Assembly (NCBI GenBank): GCA_032622095.1
Contig: CP136068.1
Coordinates: 50,712,443-50,776,442, forward strand
Direction of reading: 5' to 3'
Length of the DNA: 64,000 nt
Origin: Siphonodentalium dalli
Taxonomy: Eukaryota > Mollusca > Scaphopoda > Gadilida > Siphonodentaliidae
The notes below the pieces were generated by a model, which worked only from the letters and a program-made list of their open reading frames with translations, was not told where the DNA came from and did no database searches. The translations under genes were made by a program, and so were the position numbers. Of this stretch, positions 19,715 through 31,642 are shown one piece after another; the first letter of the stretch is position 1; each line of letters starts with the position of its first letter.

Positions 19715-21280
19715 GTGGTATCGCCAAACCCGAGGGTATCGCCAAACCCGAGAGCATGGGAAATTCATTTCCACGTATATGATATGGGGATATGTTTGTT
19801 TCTCATCGTAAAACAGACAACGAACAACGTATGTGTATGTCCACATGAAGCAGGAGTATTTATCCACCCGCTGTCAATTAGTTTTCCCAGATCAAACCAT
19901 TTAATATATTTTTGCGAATTTGTTTTCAATAGTGTTTTTGCTTTTGCTCACTAAACTGTTCAAGAACATCCACCCACTAGTATAGTTCCTGGACTTCCAC
20001 ACTGCCAAAACTAATGCCGGTATATAGTTGAATCTGTCAATGAAGCATAGGATTGTGATAATACACTCCGAACAGGGGAGTTGTGGATAAATCCAACAAT
20101 AATAAACAAATCTGGAATACAAAAAACAATTGAAAAAAAAATCAAGCCAACTTTTAGACTTATAACACAATCTGTTAGTAAATGTTCGACCAATTGGGTG
20201 GTGTGCTGAAATTTTCCGACAGTTGTATGGCTTGAAGAATGATTAATGGCGTAGTTGGAAATTCTAACATTAACCCTCTAGCCGCGTTCATGTTTATACA
20301 CCATATATGCCACATCATGGTGGCTTATCAGAACGAGAACAAAATCATGAGCAACCCGAGAACATGGGAAAGTCATTTCCACGTATATGATATGGGGATA
20401 TGTTTGTTTCTCATCGTAAAACAAACAGCAAACAAGGTATGTGTATGTCCACATAAAGCAGGAATATTTATCCACCCGCTGTCAATTAGTTTTCCCAGAT
20501 CAAACCATTTAATATTTTTTGGCGAATTTTTTCAATAGTGTTTTTGCTTTTGCTCACTAAATTTTTCGAGAACATCCACCCACTAGTATAGTTCATGGAC
20601 TTCCACGCTGCCAAAACTAATGCCGGTATATAGTTGAATCTGTCAATGAAGCATAGGATTGAACAGAATTTAAAAATCAGTGTCGTTCTCAATATCCGCG
20701 CGATATGGAGGGACCACTGTCGGCCCAGATAGATGTCAACGTCGCAGACGAAGATGTCACCAAACGCGGATCTTCTGTGCAGTAAATATGCGTAGTACTT
20801 AAGGAGTTCTGAATAGTTTTCGAGTGTATTATGTGTATCTGAGACTGATAAATTGGACTGCGAATGTCATCTGAAATATGAATCCATAACATATTCGAAA
20901 TATTGTGTACATATCTATTATGAATGTATTTCAATTGAAAATAATTGAACATCCATCTTAGCATTCAGATTGCGATCTCAAAAAGGTGAATGAATGATAA
21001 CGCGATGCCTTGATCACACGCACGTGAATGCTGTCGTTCGTATGCATGCAGTTAACCGGATATTCGTTTAGTATTAACATGCTTGGGGTTTGTATATAGA
21101 CCACACATGCAGGACGAAACGCTAAGACGTACCAACGATTTGTTATAATCATGTTTATTTTACAGACTTTATGACTCGTTCCCACTCAAGTAGACCGTTA
21201 CGCGACAATGAAACCGAATCATCTTATCGAATATACATATATCGTATAGCTACAAATTATACAATTCTGTTTTTTTTTAA
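19715..21280 (+). repeat. Unidentified repeat family, copy A
   Basis: A ~320-bp block ('ttccacgtatatgatatggg' ... 'cggtatatagttgaatctgt') is present twice within it, at 19750-20050 and 20365-20660. Then comes a ~600-bp unique part ending 'gtatagctacaaattataca'. 20054-21280 is matched in inverse orientation by copy C (26140-27512). Two deletion-bearing pieces are present in copy B. A 99-codon frame at 20239-20538 recurs in C with few changes, but opposite-strand frames are equally open, so coding is unproven. Confidence 0.8.
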
Positions 21281-21383
21281 GAGAAGGGACATATATTCAG
21301 TGAATAAGTGGTATTTGTGAATATTCAAACACGTGAATCTATGCCAAATGAAGTTTGGTGCGTATTCAGTTTTTCATTTGTTA

Positions 21384-23262
21384 GAATAGAATAGAATAGA
21401 ATTTATTAGCAAGAACATCCAGATATAAGGACATGTTGCTGAGAATACATAATGAATAAACAATCAAAATAGAAATCATGACGAAAAGAAGTACTAAAGC
21501 ATTCAAATAATAATACAAATGATAATGATAATTCACGCCGCGGCAATCTAACACGGAATGCTTATTTAATTACTTACAGTTGTGCTACGACTGTATAAAT
21601 ACAATATCACAGTTATTATAAGAGGCCACTGGTATCCAATAACCGTAAGCCAATTAGGTGTTAATGCAATAATCAGATCTCAATTCCAAGAACCTCCGGA
21701 CCAGATTACATATATACACCTGCACAAATTTCAGGACAATCGTTGGTCATAATCACTTTAAATTTCTCTAGTGGGCAAAGTTTATCAAAATGGTGGTGTA
21801 CAGAACTAATCATCGATAATAAATTATTTCTAAGGCCCGCCTAAAACGAGCAGTCCATCAAAAAATGAAATTCATCTACTATATAGAGCCACGTTTACAA
21901 AATAGACATATTCTTTTCTCTACATCTACAGGGGGGTTTGCGTGTCTGCCTTTTTCTATGAGCAATGGGTGATTACTTATCCGAAAGCGAGCGAATGCGG
22001 TTCTATCATCTATTGTGCTAGTGTGGATAAGGTAAGGTTCGATATAGTAGTCATGTTTAAAAAGTCGATATGTTCTCAGTTTATTTCTTCCTGTATGTGA
22101 GGCTTCGTCGCTGAGGCTTCTATGGAAGTCAGAAACATGGTTCGCCTTCGTAGTTAGTTTGAATTTGCTTAATGTTGGACTCATGTTTCCTGGGTTGCGC
22201 GGAATATAGAGTCCTGACGCCTTTAGTGATGCAAAGGGGGACTTACAGACGGACCATACTCGCTGTTCTTCGACCGCTTCGTTTAATAATTTGCTGTCGT
22301 TGCGGGACGATAACTTTATAGCATACGACGCCATTCGACCAATCACATCAGTGCATATTGGATATATACCTAATTCCGCACGCACCGCGTTATTCGACGC
22401 ATTTCGTCCTGCATTCATTATTTGTTTACAAAATTTTACCTGAAGCTTTTCACATGGCATACGTTCGTGATTTAACGGTGTTATTTCAACGCCCCATAGT
22501 TCACTGCCATACAGGATAATTGGTTTGATGAGTTTATCGTAAAGTTTTATATATGTGCGCAAAGGGAGTGGTGCTTTATCGTTGCATGCGCTTCTTAGTG
22601 CAAATAAGGCTTTGCGAGCTTTAGCGCTCATATTACAGATAGCTTTTGTAAATGTTCCATTACTGGTATAATTTATTCCAAGATAAGTGTATTCCTTCAC
22701 AATTTCAAGTTTAGTTTTCTCAATGTAAAATTTTGGATTAATAGAACGATGTCTTGATCGAAATATTACGCATTTAGTTTTGTCCTCATTGATTTTGAGA
22801 TAATTAGTCTGAGTGTATTCGTTTAGTTTATCTAAACAAAGCTGTAACCCAGCCGGACTATCAGATAATAAAACAAGATCGTCTGCAAATAACAAATGAT
22901 TTACCTGGCAATTGCCAATTTGCACAGGGCAACATGTATCATTGAAAAGTTTTCCAACATCATCTATAAATATTTTAAATAACGTAGGTGACAGTATAAA
23001 CCCTTGGCGTACACCAATTGTTGACAAACACGGAGGCCCCAATCCTTTGCACGTTTTCACAGAATAATAACTTGAAGCATACAATGATTTCAAAATTGTA
23101 TGTAAGCGTCCAGTTATTCCTATCGATGCAAGTTTATGAAAAAGAAGACTTCTATTAACGGTATCAAATGCTTTGCGAAAGTCAACGAATGCACAGTATA
23201 CATGTATGGTTTGCCTTCGTTTTTGTAGTTATGTATCACTGCATGAAGAACAAACGCGCTGT
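21384..23262 (-). mobile_element. 5'-truncated non-LTR retrotransposon (LINE 1)
   Basis: The minus-strand element begins abruptly at 23262 inside the RT region and ends at 21384-21410 with AATAAA followed by three ATTCT-type units, a LINE-style 3' tail. The 5' truncation point abuts the 3' tail of the next LINE (23263), so the two lie head to tail. Confidence 0.85.
21879..23225 (-). pseudogene. Reverse transcriptase of LINE 1, palm to C-terminal region, frameshifted
   Basis: The longest frame in the window. Upstream of the in-frame portion are 'AFVDFRKAFDTVNR' (RT motif A, ~23155-23195) and, in another frame, 'DSAFVLHAVIHNYKNEGK', so a one-base frameshift lies near 23215. Then come 'GVRQGFILSPTLF' (motif B), 'FADDLVLLS' near 22880 (catalytic motif C), 'KTKCVIF' and 'YTYLGINYTSNGTF' (thumb). 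The C-terminal part ends with 'RICLFCK'; after a second frameshift near 21880, 'VDEFHFLMDC' completes a CCHC-like knuckle. The protein would copy element RNA at a nicked target. The catalytic FADD is intact, but the 5' half is missing and two frameshifts are present, so it is dead. I cannot assign the clade. Confidence 0.85.
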
Positions 23263-23728
23263 CTATGACTATGACTATGATTATTTATTCATAACTCATT
23301 CATATGATATATACAATTATATACACAGTGTAATAGTATAACATTCAATGAGCTATCGGGGACAGCATAACCAAGAAGGTTGTCTACCTGCCGTCCCCGT
23401 TGAAAAGAAATATAACTATACATGTAATAATAATTTTAATTTATCTAGGTTTTGTCTTGTTAACTTTAAACATTGGTATATAAATGTCTGTTTTTTAATA
23501 AATAATAGTATAATTCGTTTGTCGTTCACCGTTCATCGCTCAGTTTGTGATATGGTATGTAAAGTACAAGCATGTGGAATATGGATATGTGGATGAGGCC
23601 AGCGGAGAACCATGATAATTGTTTAACCAATGGGTCGGATAAGGCATTCGAATAATACATTCATGTATTTCCTGCGATAGGGTGATGATGCACATGTATT
23701 ATCTATCCTTTTCTCTTGTTATACAATG

Positions 23729-24409
23729 TCAGTTATCGCTATACTTATTAACATCGTTGCAGTCAGGACAATTTTTGTATGTACATTTGGGATTCAGTTG
23801 ATATGAAGATAGCCTATTTCGAGAGTAATCATTTTTGAACATTGTTCGTGTTGGAAGACGTTTTAGTTTGTCGTCCAGGGAATTCCACATCTTCGGAAGA
23901 TAGTGTTCTGGTAAGTTTTCCGAGAAGACACTTTTCGGTGTCCCAGATTTGAGCATACCATCTTGTCGCGTGTCATTTTGGGAACTTGTGAAGAAATTTT
24001 CAAATGAATTTGGTAACTGGTCGTGAAACCAGTCATGCACAATGAGATTTGAATGCAGGGAATAGATATCATTAAATTTTCAAATGTCATTTGTTTTAAA
24101 TAGCGGATCTGTGTGACTATTGTATTTTTTATTGTTTATTATGCGCATGGATTTTTTTTGCAGTTTGAATACTCTATCACTTTTATTCGAATTTCCCCAT
24201 ATATGTATAGCATACATCAAATGACTGTGAACTATCGCATAGTATAACGATTTGAGTGCTTCGCGTGGTAAGAAGTGTTTAACTTTATTCAGACTATAAT
24301 TTGCGCTGGCAATTCTAGCGCACACATGATTTACGTGATGATGAAATTTCAAATTTTCATCCAATTTCACACCTAAATAAGTTAATGATTGTTCGTGTCT
24401 CGTGTTACC
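23729..24409 (-). pseudogene. LINE 2 reverse transcriptase, thumb and C-terminal part
   Basis: 'HEQSLTYLGVKLDENLKFHH' begins at the deletion junction. It is followed by 'LKSLYYAIVHSHLMYAIHIW' and 'FKLQKKSMRIINNKKYNSHT', the usual thumb and post-RT blocks. A frame change near 24080 leads to a tail with 'YLPKMWNSLDDKLKRL' and Cys-rich 'CTYKNCPDC'. It is collinear with the finger part but lacks the catalytic palm. Confidence 0.8.
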
Positions 24410-24870
24410 AACCTGTCTATTGTACTTTTACCTTTACTGAACCCAAATTGGTTGTCGCTTATGCTGCAGTTTGCCTCCAGAAAAGCGGCCAGACGGCGAT
24501 TTATTATTTTATTGAACAGCTTTCCAAGGGATGAGCTTAAGGCAATTGCACGATAGTTATTAGGATCAGTATTATCACCTTTCTTGTACAATAAATGTAA
24601 TACAGACCTACTCCATTCTGTCGGGTAGTGACCGGACTGTAGAATCATATTAAAAAAATTAAGTGTATCGTCGAGCATTATTGGCATAGTAATCAACGTA
24701 AGCTCAATCAGTTCATTGCAGATTTGATCTGGGCCTGCGGCTTTGCCATTTTTTAGAGTACGTGCAGCAGTTATAACCTCTTCGGCAGATATATGCTCGT
24801 TGTTTATTGGTGTCTCTGAAAATCCACCAGAAGTGGACTCAATGTCTATTCGGTTATCTGAATTGGACGG
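24410..24870 (-). pseudogene. LINE 2 reverse transcriptase, finger part
   Basis: Reading the minus strand gives 'EEVITAARTLKNGKAAGPDQ' (24790-24735), 'TEWSRSVLHLLYKKGDNTDP', 'NNYRAIALSSSLGKLFNKII' and 'NQFGFSKGKSTIDRL'. These are the RT0, 1 and 2-type blocks of LINE polymerases. Immediately after 'TIDRLVTR' the sequence jumps to the thumb block, so motifs A to D are absent. Confidence 0.8.
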
Positions 24871-24890
24871 ACAAAAGAGTTGTTTGAAAC

Positions 24891-25289
24891 ACTACATTTA
24901 TACCTCACATATCAAAGCTGATTTTTTTTGGCATGAACAAATTTGCTCATTGCTTGAGTTTTGACAATTGTTCAACTCATCCAATATACAGACATTAATT
25001 ACACGAAAAATGAAACCATGACCTTGAGAGATGAGTGGTCATTCTACTTACTGTACACTGAGGAACTATATGGTAAACGGTTAACTGTACCTGGCTAGTA
25101 TCGTGTGTCATTATAGCTGAGTTGGGTTCGATCTGGTCACAATTAATGCCTTTTAAGTAATCGTCTTGTTTGCTAAAAGGGTGGATATATAAGATATAAT
25201 AATCAGGTGACCCCCCCCCCTTTATCGAGTGTTTGATGTTTAGAATATGTTCATTAACATTTCATTCGCCAAACAAAGTCATTAATGTC
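24891..25289. other. No recognisable gene; short poly-C tract
   Basis: Unique-looking DNA with a run of eleven C at about 25209-25219. The possible 5' continuation of LINE 2 is not recognisable beyond ~24890. Confidence 0.35.
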
Positions 25290-25945
25290 TAAATCACCCC
25301 CGTGTACGTGGTATCACCAAACCCGAAGGTATCGCCAAACCCGAGAAAATGGGAAAGTCATTTTCACGTATATGACATGGGGATATGTTTGTTTCTCATC
25401 GTAAAACAGACGACGAACATCGCAGATGAAGATGTCACCAAACGCCGATCTTCTGTACAGTAAATATGCGAAGCACTTAAGGAGTTCTGATGAGTTTTCG
25501 AGTGTTTTTATGTGTATCTGAGCCTGATCAATTGGACTGCGAATGTCATCTGAAATATGAATCCATAACATATTCGAAATATAACGCGATGCCTTGATCA
25601 CACGCACGTGAATGCTGTCGTTCGTATGCATGCAGCTAACCGCGGATATTCGTTTAGTATTAACATGCTTGGAGTTTGTGTATAGACCACATATGCAGGA
25701 CGAAACGCTACGACGTATCAACGCCGTGTTATAATTATGTTTATTTTACAGACTTTATGACTCGTTCTCACTCGAGTAGACCGTTACGCGACAATGAAAC
25801 CGAATCATCTTATCGAATATACATATATCGTATAGCTACAAATCATCAAATTCTGGCTTTTTAAAGAGTCATCAGATAATATTGTAACGATTCTATGTTA
25901 AACAACAACATCCGTACACATATGATCACAATAGTCTGATTTTGT
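25290..25945 (+). repeat. Unidentified repeat family, copy B (deletion derivative)
   Basis: Same orientation as A. It shares 'cacgtatatgacatggggat', then jumps to 'gaagatgtcaccaaacg', 'gactgcgaatgtcatctgaa', 'cacacgcacgtgaatgctgt' and 'gaaaccgaatcatcttatcg'; the intervening segments of A are missing. It extends beyond A with 'gagtcatcagataatattgt' + 'aacgattctat', which is inverted at the start of copy C. B and C are therefore the arms of a palindrome. Confidence 0.8.
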
Positions 25946-26064
25946 TTATGCATGGTGTTGGAGCTTAGTAAGCTGACAACATGTGCTACATAGACACACT
26001 AAAGAGGTGACAGGCCCATCGACACCAGATGAGAAGGCACACTTGTAAGTGTGCCACACATAAT

Positions 26065-27512
26065 ACATTGTGATCATCGCATATGTCTACGGATGTTTAG
26101 GGTTAAAATAGAATCGTTACAATATTACCTGATGACTCTTAAAAAACAGAATTGTATAGTTTGTAGCTATACGATATATGTATATTCGATAAGATGATTC
26201 GGTATCATTGTCGCGTAAGGGTCTACTCGAGTGGGAACGAGTCATACAGTCTGTAAAATACCGAATGCACGGAACGGGGCTGGATGATGGATCCAATATG
26301 GTTGCAACTCCCGTGATCTCGCTTATTGCCGTTCGATGCTCTATATATATGCGTATCATAATTCGATCGGTTTCATTTTGATTGATTTGTAATTTATTTT
26401 GGCTATTGCTGAAAGGAACATATATGCACAATTGACAAATGATACGTCGTAGCGTGTCGTCCTGCATGTGTGGTCTATATACAAATTCCAAGCATGTTAA
26501 TACTAAACGAATATCCGGCTAGCTGCATGCATACGAATAACAGCATTCACGTTCGAGGGATCAAGGCATCGCGTTATCATTCATTCACCTTTTTGAGATC
26601 GCAAATCTGAATGCTGAGATGGATGTTCAATTAATTTCAATTGAAATACATTCATAATATAGATATATACACAATATTTCGAATATGTTATGGATACATA
26701 TTTCAGATGACATTCGCAGTTCAATTGATCAGTCTCAGATACACATAAAAACACTCGAAAACTCTAAGTGCTACGCATATTTACTGCACAGAAGATCGGC
26801 GTTTGGTGACATCTTTATCTGCGACGTTCGCATCTTTCTGGGACGACAGTGGTCCCTCCATATCGCGCGGATATTGAGAACGACTCTGATTTTTTAAATT
26901 CTGTTCAATCCTATGCTTCATTGACAGATTCAACTATATACCGGCATTAGTTTTGGCAGCGTGGAAGTCCATGAACTATACTAGTGGGTGGATGTTCTCG
27001 AAAAATTTAGTGAGCAAAAGCAAAAACACTATTGAAAAAATTCGCCAAAAATTATTAAATGGTTTGATCTGGGAAAACTAATTGACAGCGGGTGGATAAA
27101 TATTCCTGCTTCATGTGGACATACACATACGTTGTTTGCTGTTTGTTTTACGATGAGAAACAAACATATCCCCATATCATATACGTGGAAATGACTTTCC
27201 CATGTTCTCGGGTTGCTCATGATTTTGTTCTCGTTCTGATAAGCCACCATGATGTGGCATATATGGTGTATAAACATGAACGCGGCTAGAGGGTTAATGT
27301 TAGAATTTCCAACTACGCCATTAATCATTCTTCAAGCCATACAACTGTCGGAAAATTTCAGCACACCACCCAATTGGTCGAACATTTACTAACAGATTGT
27401 GTTATAAGTCTAAAAGTTGGCTTGATTTTTTTTTCAATTTTTTTTTGTATTCCAGATTTGTTTATTATTGTTGGATTTATCCACAACTCCCCTGTTCGGA
27501 GTGTATTATCAC
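26065..27512 (-). repeat. Unidentified repeat family, copy C (inverted)
   Basis: The inverse of copy A from 20054 to 21280, ~90% alike by eye. It has a C-specific ~170-bp segment at ~26262-26430, including 'gaacggggctggatgatgg', that A and B lack. The left edge (26065-26140) mirrors the right edge of B across a ~120-bp spacer. The right edge is sharp at 'gagtgtattatcac' (27512), mirroring 20054 in A. Confidence 0.82.
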
Positions 27513-28319
27513 ACTCTGAACACCATATGGGAAGTCACAATTAGCGAGTTTACTTGTTCGATATTAATTAAAACTTTAGTAGCGAACAAGCCATGATATT
27601 TCGTGTAAGTCAATGTTATATTACTTTGAATAGACTAGTACACAGTGAAATTTGCCATGGTAACAAAGTTATCGAGTTTATTATTATTTACCCCTGTTAG
27701 CATGTACAGGGTATAGCACCCCATACTGTGTAAAAGTTACTAATATGGTGCCATAATTGATGTTCTATTTTCGCTATATATGTCATACAAATCATTACAC
27801 ACTTTCTTCTCATTACCCTGTAACTTAGAGAAACATACATTCGTGATTTTCTCTTTATTTATCTAAATTGTCAGATCTAAATCCCTAAAATAGTTCTCTG
27901 TTTATTTATTTTCCTCCAGTTCTTAACATCTGAAATATTGACATAATAAACACGAATAGAAGTATTCGTCTACTATAGTACTGCCCAAATTTTTACTGGC
28001 CAATTGCGTCTATAGTTTTATTTCGTAATTTCCTATCTGGCATAGTTATATTTGTATTATTAGCTATATATATAACCAACATAATTCCGGATACCGCCTC
28101 CCTGTTATATATAGAGTATCCGGATTAAATGTTTTGTTTTGTTTTAACTAGAAACCGGATTCCACGGCAAGGGGGTTATCGCTAAACTCATAAGTTTGTG
28201 TGGAGGTCTGTGTGCGTGTACATGGCTCGGCACTATAGTGAAGCGCGTGTAAAATGGCTGCACATGCACACATTAGACTATGGCTCAACGACTGGAGTAA
28301 TAATGTAACTATATTAAAG
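27513..28319. other. No recognisable gene or element
   Basis: AT-rich, with some short palindromic TATA tracts ('ccggatac...gtatccgg' near 28088-28122). Nothing supportable. Confidence 0.35.
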
Positions 28320-28372
28320 CGCTTATAGACTCATATGACTAAGCGCTATATAACTATCCATTATTATTATTT
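28320..28372 (+). mobile_element. Retroposon 3'-tail remnant
   Basis: 'gcgcttatagactcatatga' ... 'aagcgctatataactatcca' + (TTA)n is the typical 3' end of CR1/L2-type LINEs and their dependent SINEs, closing with an ATT microsatellite. No upstream coding sequence was recognised. Confidence 0.45.
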
Positions 28373-29225
28373 CACCCTATGTATTTTAGAGTGTATATTT
28401 GGTAACGTTTTATCCCCATGTTTTTTTTTAATGATATAAATAACCCATTGCCCCAATGTCCGACACCTTCGCGTGAGAGATATCTTGATTAATACTCAAT
28501 TTATTTAATTAGAGTCGTGCGCCAATTTCCCTTCGTCTGGATTGACATATAAGAACTGAATCAGTCCGAACTCTGCCCGCAATTATTCCCCGCGCTATAA
28601 GAATTACACCCCACGTCGCATGATATCCACCGATATAACCAGCTATAGGGCTGGTACTATAAATATTTTCCCATCTCTGATGGGTTATCAAGATGGTCAA
28701 TCTAAACTTTATCTCATTACCACAAGTAAACCAATCATTTTGTCACGATTCACAAAATGCCAATTACGGAAAAACAATAAAGTAATGGTCTTTATATTCC
28801 CATGGTTAATGCGTTGCACGAACGCGGTGTGATTGTGGAAAACAGCAGCGGAAATATCTGAGATAATGCATATGGTGCCTGTTATGAATACGAAATGCAT
28901 TCAATGGGGATTCCCTCATAAGGAATTGCTTTTGTTTTTCGTTAACATTATTAACCTATAACCCACAACCCATGTATTTGTCAATTACATGGTGATGTTA
29001 TTCAGCTCTGAAAGTGTTATGCCACAATCGTCTATTCTTCATCTTTATGGATGTACACTGTAAAAAGTACCCGGAACCAAAACGAAGAACCATTATTTGG
29101 TGAAAATTGTTCACTGTAAACTTGTATTTTGTTTGTAAACCGAAAATTACCTGTAATTTCTGCTCATTTCGTTCCTGAAATCTACAGAACAGAAGGTGAG
29201 ATGTGAAGTAGGATTGTTTAACTCC
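28373..29225. other. No recognisable gene or element
   Basis: Short frames only; nothing supportable. Confidence 0.35.
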
Positions 29226-29620
29226 TTCGGCACCATCAATATCGTCGTCGGCATCATCTTCAATGCCGTCGTTGGCGTCATCATCATCATCAACATTGTC
29301 GTCGGCGTCATCATCATCATCAACATCGTCGTCGTCATCATCATCATCATCAACATCGTCATCGGCGTCATCATCAACATCACCATCATCATCATCATCA
29401 TCATCGACGTCGTCGTCAGCGTCATCATCATCAACATCGTCGTCGTCATCACCATCATTACCATCATCATCAACATCGTCGTCATCATCATTACCATCAT
29501 CATCAACATCGTCGTCGGCGTCATCATCATTATCATTATCATCAACGATGTCGTCGTCGTTATCATCATCATCATCATCGACATCATCATCATCGTCGTC
29601 GTCGCCATCGTCGTCATCAT
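29226..29620. repeat. ATC/GTC trinucleotide satellite, ~395 bp
   Basis: Almost pure triplets mixing atc, gtc and acc with occasional 'aac' and 'ggc'. It is open in several frames on both strands (poly-Ser, poly-Ile/Val, poly-Met/Thr), which explains the long open frames here; none is a gene. Confidence 0.95.
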
Positions 29621-29625
29621 ATTCT

Positions 29626-29886
29626 GGGGCCGCTGTGGCTCAATCGGTTAGGGGTACAATTCCAAGCCGTTCGCCCTCCAGCGCTGGCGATAAGGGTTCA
29701 AATCCACATGTTTCCATCGTGTACTTTGTAACTCGAAATCGTTATCTGCTGGAGTTGCCCGTTACTGGTCTAGAGTTGCCAGTTACTTGCCGATGGCCGG
29801 TGGTGTGCCGCACATGGTCGACGAGTTTATCAGCCATTGAAATCACTGTTAGGTTTGGCCGTAAGTTTGCGGATTTCCTACACCAC
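29626..29886 (+). mobile_element. tRNA-derived SINE
   Basis: It begins GGGGCCGCTGTGGCTCAATC with a good pol III A box (TGGCTCAATCGG, ~29637) and a B box (GGTTCAAATCC, ~29696). The spacing is like a tRNA gene with a long variable region. The following ~170 bp ('ggagttgcccgttactggtc', repeated once) is the SINE body. It starts exactly where the trinucleotide satellite ends and stops where the Harbinger-like target site begins. The cloverleaf is broken, so it is not a functional tRNA. Confidence 0.75.
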
Positions 29887-29889
29887 TAA

Positions 29890-31642
29890 GGGTCTATTCA
29901 TATTGCACACGCGCTGGCGATTAATCGCCGCGTTTTTTAAGGTGCGTGTTAACATAACGCAGAGCTATATCCGTGACCAATTAGCTTCCTTAACAAACCA
30001 CGTCCAATTCGCGACCAATCATCTGCAATCAACCTCGTCCTCGGGATAGCCGTTACAGAGAATGGCATGGTTCACTCGACCAGCATATAATCTCCGGGTA
30101 TAGTCATTCTCATAACTGATGGCCGGCAAAATAATAAACGAAGTACGGAAAGGGAAATGGTTTGGATCGAACGAACGAACCCGAAATTCCAAAATGCGTG
30201 AATCTTTATTCACCCCACTCCCTTGCACGGGTTGACATTGTTCGTTTGGGGTTTATCTGAAACCACTTTAAAACATATTCAAGCAAACCCATTATACATA
30301 TGTTGACATTTTCCTAATAGGTACCAACAATTTCCAACTGTTGGAAATATTTAGATCCTGCAATCCATATGGTCGAAATATTTACAACTGATAGACAATT
30401 CAGCCGGGATTTTTTTTTGGACAAATTGGATTAACCCAAAACCTTCTTTGGCTCAAAGCACGTTTGTGTGCCATTCCTGCCAACCACAAGGCAATTAATA
30501 TTTCGACTGCAGATAACACCGACTGACCGGCATTTTGCAACTGAATCAACTATTGCTGGTAGAACATTCACATAATAGGTCAAATATTTGGCCACGATTG
30601 ACAGCCGTGTGCCGTTTAGCACGTGCGATCATTGATGATAATCCGCCAATGATGATAATCCGCCAATGATAATCCGCCAATGACGATCAAATCGAAATCA
30701 ATCACGTATGTGAACAGCGTCCTCGCGACAAAATTCGACCTTAAATGACGCGTGTGTGCTTCTTAAGGTCGAATTCGGAGTCACATATTTTAATCGTGGG
30801 GGATCATCAATTTTAGTGCCACGTTGTGATTGTTGCCCCCGGCTATATCAATGAGCACTCGATGATGGGGGGGGTCTGCAAAACAAAACCGTTCGTACAG
30901 AGGGCTGAACAGTTAAACATAAAAATTCCCTCAACCATGGATCCACCATCCACCCTGCATGCAAATCTATTTTTTCTCCAACATATTGGGGTCCCATCCC
31001 CTCTTTTTTACTGGATATCATATGTTTGAGTTTACCTGTTTTAAATGAGCTTTATATAGAAAGACGATTTTTGTCAGGCTAACTAAAAGTAAAAGTTGAA
31101 TCGTACACTTTTAATGATTTTTGAGTGATAGTAAAAATTATGTACATAAAACTCTTGTTGCCTGCGTTGCGATCGTACACCTATATAGTGTCATATACTG
31201 TTCAAGGTTGGAATAAAATATGCATATTTATTCCCATCTGCATGGAATTGAAACCACCTATTTCTATGTTAGTCGTATTATAGTAACTATTTATCCAGCT
31301 AATTATAAATTGTTCCCTCAAAACTGATGTCATTGTGATGGCATGGCTCGTGGTACTCAACATATACCTGAGTAGACTTGCATGATACCTCATTTAAATC
31401 TAACTGAGGAAAATTAAAGTTGATGTGTCTACATATATGTGGTCACCCCCTACCAAAAGTACTGTATCACCCACCCACCCCAGCCATGTGTGTGATGTTT
31501 TTCGTCGGACCCTTCCCACCCCTATTGGGGAGGAAGAAACTGTTAGCATTGGGAGGAAGGAATGCAATCGAACGCACGCAAGCCGCTCGACCTTAAAAAC
31601 GCGACGATTAATTGCCAGCGCGAGTGCAATATGAATAGACCC
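29890..31642. mobile_element. PIF/Harbinger-like non-autonomous transposon, 1.75 kb
   Basis: Inverted ends of ~55 bp begin GGGTCTATTCATATTGCAC and continue 'cgcgctggcgattaatcg' + 'ccgcgtttttta'. The right end is the inverse with about five mismatches. The 3-bp flank TAA is at both sides (29887-29889 and 31643-31645), as expected for this superfamily (TWA target sites). The interior has no DDE transposase or Myb-like frame. It contains a small GATAATCCGCCAATGAT tandem (30634-30690) and a hairpin 'aattcgaccttaa' (30738-30776). Confidence 0.82.

Larger units (their letters stand above)
23263..24890 (-). mobile_element. Second non-LTR retrotransposon (LINE 2), internally deleted
   Basis: The minus-strand element has RT finger sequence at the 5' side (24890-24410), thumb and C-terminal sequence (24385-23730), then a 3' region ending 'gagttatgaataaataatca' and three TCATAG-type units at 23263-23285. 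The tail directly touches the truncated start of LINE 1. The segment 23290-23720 is its presumed 3' untranslated region; the 82-codon plus-strand frame there is not supported. Confidence 0.78.

Noticed and set aside
20239-20538. 99-codon frame conserved between repeat copies A and C
   Set aside because: Both copies are recent duplicates and opposite-strand frames are conserved equally, so openness alone does not show coding.
29626-29715. tRNA gene
   Set aside because: A and B boxes are good but the acceptor and anticodon stems do not pair, and a SINE body follows.
29147-29889. Long open frames of 151-208 codons (poly-Ser, poly-Ile/Val, poly-Met/Thr)
   Set aside because: They are readings of a trinucleotide satellite on both strands; the longest one continues only into the SINE.
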